Below are positions 1 to 5,503 of a stretch of 5,674 nucleotides of DNA, in pieces. The notes beneath the pieces are model-generated. The model did not search any database. It worked only from the letters and a program-made list of their open reading frames with translations, and was not told where the DNA came from. The stretch's first letter is position 1. Each line of letters starts with the position of its first letter. The position numbers were made by a program, and so were the translations under genes. This DNA is from Thermoplasmata archaeon (lineage in GTDB: Archaea > Thermoplasmatota > Thermoplasmata > WALJ01), in the NCBI GenBank assembly GCA_015522885.1, contig WALJ01000132.1, positions 1-5,674 of the forward strand, in the 5' to 3' direction.

Positions 1-23
1 TAAGTATAAAGATATGACGGTTC

Positions 24-443
24 ATGCCCTCATACACCGGAAACATCGAAGTGGAAACAGCAGGTGAGGTTCAGATAATAGATATAACCGATAGAGTACA
101 GAAGTTTGTGGAGCGCTCCTCGATAAAAGAAGGCATAGCGCTCGTCTTCGTCCCCGGCTCCACAGGCGCAATAACGACCGTAGAGTACGAACCCGGTTTG
201 CTGGAAGACATCCCGAGAGCTCTGGAAAGGCTCTTCCCGAAGGAAATGAAATACGAGCACCACGAAAGATGGCACGACGGCAACGGGCATTCCCATGTGA
301 GAGCATCCTTTCTGAAACCGGACCTCTGCGTTCCGATAAGCGCCGGAGAGGTAGAACTGGGGACATGGCAGCAGATTATCTTCATCGAGCTGGACAACAA
401 ACCCAGAAGGCGGAGGATAATCGTGAAGGTGGTGGGTGAATGA
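24..443 (+). CDS. UPF0047 / YjbQ family protein
   Basis: A 139-residue protein of about the family's usual length. The family signature is visible: GSTGAI near residues 45-50, TTVEYEPG at 51-58, the histidine-rich stretch HH (79-80) followed by DGNGHSHVR (85-93), and GTWQQIIFIELD (113-124) before a basic tail. The conserved His, Asp and Asn residues probably form a metal or phosphate site in the trimeric family fold. The E. coli homologue YjbQ shows weak thiamine-phosphate synthase activity; the physiological role in archaea is not settled, so I name only the family. The ATG at 24 is the only reasonable start, because an in-frame TGA lies at 15-17. No clear Shine-Dalgarno site precedes it, so a leaderless transcript or coupling to a gene left of the window is possible. 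The stop overlaps the next gene's start, indicating an operon. Confidence 0.9.
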   Translation: MPSYTGNIEVETAGEVQIIDITDRVQKFVERSSIKEGIALVFVPGSTGAITTVEYEPGLLEDIPRALERLFPKEMKYEHHERWHDGNGHSHVRASFLKPDLCVPISAGEVELGTWQQIIFIELDNKPRRRRIIVKVVGE

Positions 444-1156
444 AGGTGGAGATAGGAATAATAAGCGGTTCCGGCGCCTACGAGCTCGGAGCTGAGATCT
501 TGGAGGAATTCGAGGCGGAAACACCGTACGGAAAGCCTTCCTCGAAGGTCCAGATAGTCGAGATAGAAAAGAACAGAGCGGCCTTCATAAGAAGGCACGG
601 CCCGGAGCACAGCATACCGCCTCACCGAATAAACCACAGAGCGAACATATATGCGCTCCACAGCCTCGGGGTTGAAAATGTCATATCTCTTGGCTCAGTC
701 GGAAGCCTGAAAGAGGGAATAAAACCGCCGGCCACAGTCATTCCCGAGGATTACATCAGCCCGTTCAGGGTCGATACCTTCTTCGAGGACAGAGTGGAAC
801 ATATCGCTCCCGAACTCGATGAAGAGCTGAGAAAAGAGCTGAAGGAGAGCGCTCTTGAACTGGGCATAGATGTGCGTTATGGCGGTGTATATCTCCAGAC
901 TCTGGGACCAAGGTTGGAAACAAAGGCGGAGATACGAATGTATTGCAGATATGCGGATATCGTGGGGATGACCGTGGGAAGCGAAGCAGCGTTATCGCAG
1001 GAACTTGGCATGAAATTCGCTGCCATCTGCTCCGTTGATAACTATGCTCATGGAATAAGCGGTGAGATACCGAATTTTCAGGAGATACTGAAAAGAGCGA
1101 AGACGAATCAGGAAAAGAGCAAGGCCATAGTGCTGAATTTCATTGAAAAATACTGA
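440..1156 (+). CDS. MTA/MTI phosphorylase-family nucleoside phosphorylase
   Basis: A 238-residue member of the MTAP/PNP (PNP_UDP_1) family. It cleaves a purine nucleoside or 5'-methylthio-nucleoside with phosphate to give a base and a (methylthio)ribose-1-phosphate, in the cytosol. Visible motifs are GIISGSG (6-12, phosphate loop), RRHGPEHSIPPH (51-62), INHRANIYAL (64-73), GSVGSL (85-90), GPRLET (156-161), DIVGMT (173-178) and VDNYAHGIS (199-207). The two Asp residues that contact adenine in human MTAP (D220, D222) correspond here to N201 and A203. This favours a 6-oxopurine substrate such as methylthioinosine, guanosine or inosine over MTA itself; that part is inference. The usual PE after GMT is replaced by GSE. 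The ATG at 440 overlaps the upstream TGA (ATGA), and GGTGGTG at 428-434 is a good ribosome site, so the two genes are translationally coupled. Family confidence is high, substrate confidence moderate. Confidence 0.88.
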   Translation: MKVEIGIISGSGAYELGAEILEEFEAETPYGKPSSKVQIVEIEKNRAAFIRRHGPEHSIPPHRINHRANIYALHSLGVENVISLGSVGSLKEGIKPPATVIPEDYISPFRVDTFFEDRVEHIAPELDEELRKELKESALELGIDVRYGGVYLQTLGPRLETKAEIRMYCRYADIVGMTVGSEAALSQELGMKFAAICSVDNYAHGISGEIPNFQEILKRAKTNQEKSKAIVLNFIEKY

Positions 1157-1197
1157 AAGAATGGCTGAGAGGACAGACGCGGTGGGGTGCAGATACT

Positions 1198-1275
1198 GAC
1201 TTCCAGCAGAAAGTCCGTGCCTCGCCTATCGGCTCGGACTGCCGTTTATGCCTTGCGGCCAAAGCGTAGCCCGGA
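1198..1275 (+). other. GC-rich intergenic segment with hairpins, function unknown
   Basis: The gap 1157-1333 between convergent genes carries no convincing coding sequence but is rich in complementary segments. AGTCCG (1212-1217) and GCC (1219-1221) pair with GGC (1231-1233) and CGGACT (1235-1240), giving a 9-bp stem with one T-T mismatch and a 9-base loop. An alternative stem, GACTT (1198-1202) with AAGTC (1211-1215), shares bases with it and cannot form at the same time. Further along, GCCG (1241-1244) can pair with CGGC (1256-1259). This could be a small RNA, a 3' UTR structure of the phosphorylase transcript, or a decayed gene. The strand is assigned by co-orientation with the upstream operon only. 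I recognise no RNA family. Confidence 0.3.
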
Positions 1276-1311
1276 AAATATAGCCGGAGACACAATCAGG
1301 TCGGAGACTAT

Positions 1312-1330
1312 AAAAGGGTTTGTTGCAAAC
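1312..1330 (-). terminator. possible terminator of the EamA transporter
   Basis: Just past the transporter stop on the minus strand, GTTTG-CAA-CAAAC forms a short 5-bp hairpin (1318-1330), followed by CC and a TTTT run (1312-1315). A second stem, AAACGG (1327-1332) with CCGTTT (1339-1344), straddles the stop codon itself and shares bases with the first. T-rich tracts terminate archaeal transcription, so this is plausible, but both stems are small. Confidence 0.35.
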
Positions 1331-1333
1331 GGC

Positions 1334-2245
1334 TCATTCCGTTTTCCCTGCTCTCCCCTTCTGAGCCACCCACACCCCGAAGATTATCAAAGCCCCGTAG
1401 AGCGCCATATCCGGTGAAAGCCTTTCGCCCATGAATATCGAGGAGAACAGCACCCCGAAGAAAGGTATGAGGAATATGAATGCGGACTGCTTTGAAACCT
1501 CGCTCTCCTTCAGAACCCAATACCAGAGGAAGTAAGGTACGAGCGTTAGCACCGAGAGGAAGAGGAGCGCGAGAAGAATCGGGGTGTCAATCGTAGGAAG
1601 CACGGGATTCAGGGAATAGACCGGCAGAAGAAAGAGGGCTCCGAAGAAGTACGACCATATTATCACGGATGCGGGGGAGGACCTGAAAAGAAGCTCTTTT
1701 CCGATTATTCCGGAGACCGCATAGGAGAAAGCGGAGAGGAGTATGAGGCTCTCACCCGCTGCATTCCCAAGCTCTATGTTTTTCAGGCCGTTCGTTGCCA
1801 GAAGTGCGGCTCCGGCAAATGAAATCCCGACGCCCAGACCTTTGTACGCAGTTATTCTCTCGGAAAGGAAGAGCGCTGCGAGGATGAGGACAAAAAGAGG
1901 GCCCATTGACTGCAGTATGCTGGCGACAGATGCGGCCGTATCAGCGGACATGAGCCTCATGCCGAAGTTCTGGAAGAGGTCGGGAAGCGGCACGGTCACA
2001 AGGGCGAACACGAGAAAAAGCCCCCATCGCTCCCTCATCTCTCGGATTATAACTTCTCTTTTGAGGGCGAAAGGAATCAGGAGAGCGAGAGAGCCCAGCA
2101 GGTATCTCATCGTCGAAAGAGAAACGGGTTCGAAATACATCAGAAGATACTTTATCACGGGAAAGGAGAGCGCCCATGTCATCACGCAGAAAAGCAGGGC
2201 TCCGAACCGCAGGGTCTTGGACTTCACGGGGGTAAAACAGGACAT
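1334..2245 (-). CDS. EamA/DMT superfamily transporter
   Basis: A 303-residue polytopic membrane protein, the normal size for a two-repeat EamA (drug/metabolite transporter, DUF6) permease with about ten helices. The first repeat spans roughly residues 13-150 and the second 165-295. Each ends with the family's characteristic penultimate helix and ER motif: GPLFVLILAALFLSERIT (115-132) and PFFGVLFSSIFMGERLS (261-277). WALSFPVIK (24-32) in helix 1 and TMRYLLG (45-51) in the next helix region are also typical. Members export or import amino acids, nucleosides, nucleotide sugars or SAM; nothing in the sequence fixes the substrate. The ATG at 2245 is the furthest upstream start, since an in-frame TAA lies 15 bases before it. 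It lacks a Shine-Dalgarno site, so the start is less certain than the product class. The gene diverges from metK across 93 bases and converges on the phosphorylase gene. Confidence 0.88.
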   Translation of the reverse strand: MSCFTPVKSKTLRFGALLFCVMTWALSFPVIKYLLMYFEPVSLSTMRYLLGSLALLIPFALKREVIIREMRERWGLFLVFALVTVPLPDLFQNFGMRLMSADTAASVASILQSMGPLFVLILAALFLSERITAYKGLGVGISFAGAALLATNGLKNIELGNAAGESLILLSAFSYAVSGIIGKELLFRSSPASVIIWSYFFGALFLLPVYSLNPVLPTIDTPILLALLFLSVLTLVPYFLWYWVLKESEVSKQSAFIFLIPFFGVLFSSIFMGERLSPDMALYGALIIFGVWVAQKGRAGKTE

Positions 2246-2292
2246 TAAATAATCTGTTTATCTGAGAGATTGTAGCGGCGAGTGCGACAAAA

Positions 2293-2300
2293 CTTATATG
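2293..2300 (+). promoter_or_regulatory. TATA box of metK
   Basis: CTTATATG, preceded by an A-rich stretch (CAAAA, BRE-like), lies 39-46 bases upstream of the TTG start. The usual archaeal distance of about 26 bases from the TATA centre to the start site puts transcription near 2321-2325. That leaves a short leader of about 15 bases, just enough to hold the Shine-Dalgarno site. The match is by eye. Confidence 0.45.
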
Positions 2301-2327
2301 ACAGACGGCGATGTGCGGCAAAATATA

Positions 2328-2334
2328 GAGGTGA
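2328..2334 (+). promoter_or_regulatory. Shine-Dalgarno site that fixes the metK TTG start
   Basis: GAGGTGA lies four bases before the TTG at 2339-2341. It is complementary to the 3' end of archaeal 16S rRNA and supports TTG over the in-frame GTG at 2282, which has no such site and would add 19 non-conserved residues. Confidence 0.75.
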
Positions 2335-2338
2335 TAAA

Positions 2339-3535
2339 TTGGCAAGAAATATTGTTGTTTCACAGATTGATGAGCCACCAATACCGAGGACCCCGACAGA
2401 GATGGTTGAGAGAAAGGGTATAGGGCATCCGGACAGCGTAGCCGACGGCATAGCCGAGGCAGTTTCGAGAGAACTTTCCAGATATTACATGAAGCACTAC
2501 GGAAGGATATTCCACCACAACACGGATCAGGTGGAGATAGTGGGCGGTCAGTCCCGTCCGAGGTTCGGAGGAGGCATAGTTCTCGAGCCCGTGTATATCC
2601 TTCTTTCGGGAAGAGCTACAACCATGGTCGACAACGAGAGAATACCGTACAGGACGATAGCCGTAAAGGCCGCACATCAGCAGATAAAGGACAATTTCCC
2701 AAATATAGACCCGGAAGAGGACATAACTATAAACTGCAGGATAGGTCAGGGCTCGGTGGACCTCAGAAGCGTTTATGACACTCAGAAATCCCTTGCGAAT
2801 GACACATCTTTCGGTGTGGGATATGCGCCCCTCTCTGAGACGGAGCGCCTTGTTCTGGAGACCGAGAAATTCATGAACGGAAAGCTGAGGTTCGAGCTGA
2901 AGGGTCTGGGAGAGGATGTGAAGGTCATGGGTGCGAGAATAGGTCAACGGATAATCCTCACGATAGCTGCGGCCATGGTTGACAGATATCTGAAAGATGC
3001 CGACGAATATCTCAGTCTTAAAGAGGAGATATACAACAGGATAATGGACCACGGAAAGAAGATAATCGAAAGGGACTTCGAGCTTTATATCAACACGGCG
3101 GATTTGCCCGAACAGGGAGTTTATTATCTCACCGTAACCGGCCTGAGCATGGAGAACGGTGACGACGGCTCTGTGGGCCGAGGCAACAGGGTAAACGGGC
3201 TTATAACGCCGTACAGGCCGATGTCCATGGAGGCAGCGGCAGGAAAGAACCCTGTAACCCATGTTGGAAAGCTATATAACCTTCTGTCGATGAAGATTGC
3301 GGAGGACATAATGAAGGAGGCCGGCGGAGATGTGGAAGAGACAAGGATAAGGATACTGGCACAGATAGGTCACCCGATAGACCGGCCCCTGCTCGCAAGC
3401 GCAAACCTGATAATGGCCGACGGAGTTCCGCTCTCGAAGGTAAAGGGGACTATCGAGGGAATAGTGGACAACTGGCTGGAGAATGTGGACAAGATCACGG
3501 AAATGCTGGTCGAAGGCAGTATCTCTGTCTTCTAA
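2339..3535 (+). CDS. metK (archaeal mat type): archaeal S-adenosylmethionine synthetase (methionine adenosyltransferase)
   Basis: Makes S-adenosylmethionine from methionine and ATP, releasing phosphate and pyrophosphate, in the cytosol. At 398 residues from the TTG start it has the usual length of the archaeal MAT family, which is very divergent from bacterial MetK. Conserved blocks are visible: ERKGIGHPDSVADGIAE (24-40), HHNTDQVEIVGG (59-70), CRIGQGSVDL (133-142), NDTSFGVGYAPLSETER (154-170), VKVMGAR (194-200), GDDGSVGRGNRVNGLITP (274-291), PMSMEAAAGKNPVTHVGKLYN (294-314, ending in HVGKLYN) and the C-terminal VEGSISVF. The N-terminus MARNIVV fits the family and supports the TTG start. An upstream in-frame GTG (2282) and an internal ATG (2402-2404) are rejected because they add non-conserved residues or remove conserved ones. 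The gene appears intact. It is transcribed from its own promoter, divergent from the EamA transporter, and meets a transposon remnant just after its stop. Confidence 0.96.
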   Translation: MARNIVVSQIDEPPIPRTPTEMVERKGIGHPDSVADGIAEAVSRELSRYYMKHYGRIFHHNTDQVEIVGGQSRPRFGGGIVLEPVYILLSGRATTMVDNERIPYRTIAVKAAHQQIKDNFPNIDPEEDITINCRIGQGSVDLRSVYDTQKSLANDTSFGVGYAPLSETERLVLETEKFMNGKLRFELKGLGEDVKVMGARIGQRIILTIAAAMVDRYLKDADEYLSLKEEIYNRIMDHGKKIIERDFELYINTADLPEQGVYYLTVTGLSMENGDDGSVGRGNRVNGLITPYRPMSMEAAAGKNPVTHVGKLYNLLSMKIAEDIMKEAGGDVEETRIRILAQIGHPIDRPLLASANLIMADGVPLSKVKGTIEGIVDNWLENVDKITEMLVEGSISVF

Positions 3536-3543
3536 AACCATTC

Positions 3544-3553
3544 GGTACTGTCC
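3544..3553. repeat. candidate terminal inverted repeat of an IS remnant
   Basis: GGTACTGTCC (GGACAGTACC on the minus strand) lies eight bases after the metK stop and five bases beyond the stop codon of the transposase-like C-terminus. This is where an IS end normally falls. I find no second copy elsewhere in the window, which fits an element that has lost its other end. The outer boundary is judged by resemblance to GGxxCTGTCC-type IS termini, not by a matching partner. Confidence 0.4.
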
Positions 3554-3557
3554 TAAT

Positions 3558-3765
3558 TTATACTGCAAAATGATGCATCAAGAAATCCTGCCATGTCCAC
3601 AAGTGGCTCGTTAATCCTTCCATCATTGCAGGTGAGGTGTTTCTCTCGAATTTGCTCACGAAATCCCAGTAGAATTGGAAAAGATGCAGGTGTGCTTCCA
3701 GTCTCGACAAACCATGTATGGCAGTGATTGCAGTAGTACTGCTGATGTCCTGCTCTGTTGAGATG
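3558..3765 (-). pseudogene. degenerate, internally deleted transposase remnant
   Basis: Two out-of-register pieces resemble parts of one DDE-type IS transposase. One minus-strand frame (about 3763 down to 3697) reads a zinc-ribbon-like start, GHQQYYCNHCHTWFVETG, as found at the N-terminus of many IS transposases. A second frame (about 3692 down to the TAA at 3558) reads HLHLFQFYWDFVSKF, then SPAMMEGLTSHLWTWQDFL and a short tail. That is the usual form of a transposase C-terminus (tPAM..GLt..WtW..fL). The DDE core between them is absent, so the element appears internally deleted with a frame change near 3690-3700. No long open frame survives and no catalytic residues remain. I cannot assign the IS family. 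The assignment rests on motif resemblance and needs a protein search. Confidence 0.55.
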
Positions 3766-4567
3766 TGCCGTCAACTGAAACCTTCACATAGAAATCTCCA
3801 GTACTCAAAGGATCAACAGGATCTATCTGCCTCCATTCCATTATTTCCACAGCGATTACAAGATTTCCAAGGGGGTTCATATCCATACCATCTTTTATAT
3901 TATCTCCATCTGTATCGTCATTTGTAGCATTTGTCTTGCAATATTTTATCTCTTTTCCATCAGCAATTCCATCTTTATCTGTATCTATAACAGTCGGTTT
4001 TGTACCATAGATATTTACCTCGCTTGTATCATTTAGTCCATCTCCATCTGTATCATTGCTTTGTGGGTTTGTGAACAGAGCTTTTTCCATAGCATCATTT
4101 AGTCCATCCCCCTCAGAATCCATATTATTTCGAGAAGACCGAATATTTCCATTTTCGCCTGCAGGATAGTGGGTTCCTATAGACGGTGCATTTCCGTCTA
4201 GTGTTTTATCTATAACTACCATCCAACCGTAGTCTTCCTCCGCATCATGAAGGCCGTCTCCATCCGCATCTGGAAAGGCTGTGAAAAATCCTATCGTTCC
4301 GTTTACGGCCTCTCCTGTGGAAGCTATGGTAGAATATGGCTTATAGGCGCATTCAACATTTTTTGTAACATTTGTTAGTATCGCCTCGTGATGAGAACGG
4401 GTTGCGTTGGATTTTGCTATCGCATCATACCACAGGGATTCATCTGTACTGGTATAGTTGCTATCTATATATTTTACATGATTGTCAATGGTTGCATTGC
4501 TGGTTGTCCATGTCACAAATATTCCCTCTACAACACTGCCATTCCAATAACCTTCTATACTACTCAT
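3656..4567 (-). CDS. TSP3-like calcium-repeat protein, 3' end disrupted
   Basis: A 303-codon reading frame whose middle carries five Asp-rich calcium-binding repeats of the thrombospondin type-3/EF-loop kind: DADGDGLHDAEED (100-112), DSEGDGLNDAME (150-161), DTDGDGLNDTSE (172-183), DTDKDGIADGKE (195-206) and DTDGDNIKDGMD (218-229). After these comes NLVIAVEIMEW...DFYVKVSVDG, a beta-rich segment resembling what often follows such repeats in archaeal surface proteins. From about residue 268 the reading is unconvincing and overlaps the transposase remnant in another frame, so the true C-terminus is probably lost. There are nine N-x-S/T sequons, which fits an exported protein, yet no signal peptide or membrane helix is present. 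The ATG at 4567 is preferred over the GTG at 4579 because GAAGGA (4577-4572) lies four bases before it; it begins one base after the upstream gene's TAG, so the two are coupled. Function is unknown; binding or adhesion at the cell surface is a guess. Confidence 0.75.
   Translation of the reverse strand: MSSIEGYWNGSVVEGIFVTWTTSNATIDNHVKYIDSNYTSTDESLWYDAIAKSNATRSHHEAILTNVTKNVECAYKPYSTIASTGEAVNGTIGFFTAFPDADGDGLHDAEEDYGWMVVIDKTLDGNAPSIGTHYPAGENGNIRSSRNNMDSEGDGLNDAMEKALFTNPQSNDTDGDGLNDTSEVNIYGTKPTVIDTDKDGIADGKEIKYCKTNATNDDTDGDNIKDGMDMNPLGNLVIAVEIMEWRQIDPVDPLSTGDFYVKVSVDGTSQQSRTSAVLLQSLPYMVCRDWKHTCIFSNSTGIS
3878..4270 (-). repeat. coding array of five Asp-rich (TSP3-like) repeats
   Basis: The five repeats recur at the DNA level as variants of CCATCTCCATCTGTATC on the plus strand. 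The last three are spaced 22-23 codons apart. The first and second are further apart (50 codons), with a non-repeat insert between them. They probably bind structural calcium. Confidence 0.75.
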
Positions 4568-4568
4568 C

Positions 4569-5492
4569 CTATCCTTCACTATTTTTCTTATTTTGCACTA
4601 TATTCTTTTTTTCACTGCGCTCTTTTGATTCTGGCACATCTTTTTTATACCTTCTATGTCTCAGGAAGTAAAAAATAAGGGAAAGCACCGGTACGATGGC
4701 AAGAAGCCCTAGAAGAATGGCTAAATTTCCATAATCAAACACATAAAGCCTAGTTTGAGGTACAAGGATATTCCCCTCACTATCTAGTTTCATGTAGTAA
4801 ACCTCAAAATAGTTTCCCGGACCTCTGTTGACAAACCATACAATATGCAAGTTGTCCTTAGAATCAAGTTTCATCTTTATTCCGAAAATCGATGGGGCAT
4901 GGGAACCATCACAGTGTGAAATGGGCTCATGCTGTGCAATAGTTTTATTTTCTATAATGACGTCATTATTGTTGTTTATTTTTGTATACAAAATGTATGC
5001 TGTCTCATTAAAATTTCTCTCTGGAATTCCATATTCTCTAATATTTAATATATATCTATTTCCAAACCTATCTGTTATGTTTGTCTCACTTCTTTCGAAA
5101 CTGTCGTCAACCGTACTATTCTCCACGAATTTTGGACCATCTATAATTCTTCCTGAAGAATCGATTTTTACATAGGTGATATGATAGTAGCTTTCAGGAG
5201 TGTTTTCATAGCTCAGAAAATAGATATTGACATTGTCGTCCGAATCTATGTTAATGTCTGGACAGCACGAACTAAGTCTAAATGCCGATGGAAAGCATGA
5301 AGAATTTAGGACAAGAAATAGGCTGCCAAAAACAGATAACCATACTATGTTTATACCCAGCAATGCGGCAATCATTTTCTTTTTACGGTTCAATACTCCT
5401 CTATTGGCCAAATATTTTAAAGAGAATATAAGTAACAGAATGCCGAATAAAATCAATCCAAATATTGCCAATAAACCAAAACCGATTCCCAT
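4569..5492 (-). CDS. membrane-anchored protein with propeller-like repeats, unknown function
   Basis: A 307-residue protein I do not recognise by name. Helices are predicted by eye at residues 4-27, 40-63 and 255-277. The basic loop NRKKK (35-39) and the basic tail 278-307 should be cytosolic, which places residues 64-254 outside the cell. That domain contains repeated units with the pattern D..(D)N.(H/N)I.(W/Y)F ... YY.K(I/L)DS.G.I: IDSDDNVNIYFLSYEN...YVKIDSSGRII (82-117) and LDSKDNLHIVWFVNRG...YYMKLDSEGNILVPQTRL (209-249), with a weaker unit between. Such units occur in archaeal surface proteins with Asp-box or beta-propeller-like folds; two or three are too few for a full propeller. Cysteines 66, 76, 77 and 194 could form disulfides. 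The start at ATG 5492 has AAGGTG (5503-5498) five bases upstream. The gene lies 11 bases after the upstream stop and is clearly AT-rich compared with the metK side. Confidence 0.72.
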   Translation of the reverse strand: MGIGFGLLAIFGLILFGILLLIFSLKYLANRGVLNRKKKMIAALLGINIVWLSVFGSLFLVLNSSCFPSAFRLSSCCPDINIDSDDNVNIYFLSYENTPESYYHITYVKIDSSGRIIDGPKFVENSTVDDSFERSETNITDRFGNRYILNIREYGIPERNFNETAYILYTKINNNNDVIIENKTIAQHEPISHCDGSHAPSIFGIKMKLDSKDNLHIVWFVNRGPGNYFEVYYMKLDSEGNILVPQTRLYVFDYGNLAILLGLLAIVPVLSLIFYFLRHRRYKKDVPESKERSEKKNIVQNKKNSEG

Positions 5493-5503
5493 TTTAACAC
5501 CTT

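Noticed and set aside
1207..1221. AGCAGAAAGTCCGTGCC resembles the conserved 5' P4 strand of RNase P RNA (GAGGAAAGTCCGGGC)
   Set aside because: No matching 3' strand (an ACAGAA..CGGCTTA-like segment) follows within the gap, and the space before the next gene is too short for a standard RNase P RNA. The match is short and the segment pairs locally instead.
1309..1316. TATAAAA-like element on the plus strand
   Set aside because: It would drive only antisense transcription into the transporter gene. The same bases are better explained as the T-run of a minus-strand terminator.
1187..1417. 76-codon open frame on the plus strand
   Set aside because: It covers the structured gap and the antisense of the transporter's 3' end, has no ribosome site or recognisable protein pattern, and its composition looks non-coding.
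2246..2338. Riboswitch or C/D-box RNA upstream of metK
   Set aside because: The predicted leader is only about 15 bases, and no paired C (RTGATGA) and D (CTGA) boxes with proper spacing are present.
3878..4270. Repeated CCATCT-type motif as a CRISPR or satellite array
   Set aside because: The repeats are imperfect, lack constant spacers, and are fully explained by codons for the Asp-rich protein repeats.
4565..4580. The two AT-rich genes as one gene split by a frameshift
   Set aside because: The upstream protein ends in a basic tail predicted to be cytosolic, and the downstream gene has its own well-spaced ribosome site and ATG. Separate coupled genes are more likely.
4372..4678. Overlapping plus-strand open frames rich in Tyr, Leu and Phe
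   Set aside because: They lie opposite the junction of the two AT-rich minus-strand genes and look like antisense shadows without ribosome sites or motifs.
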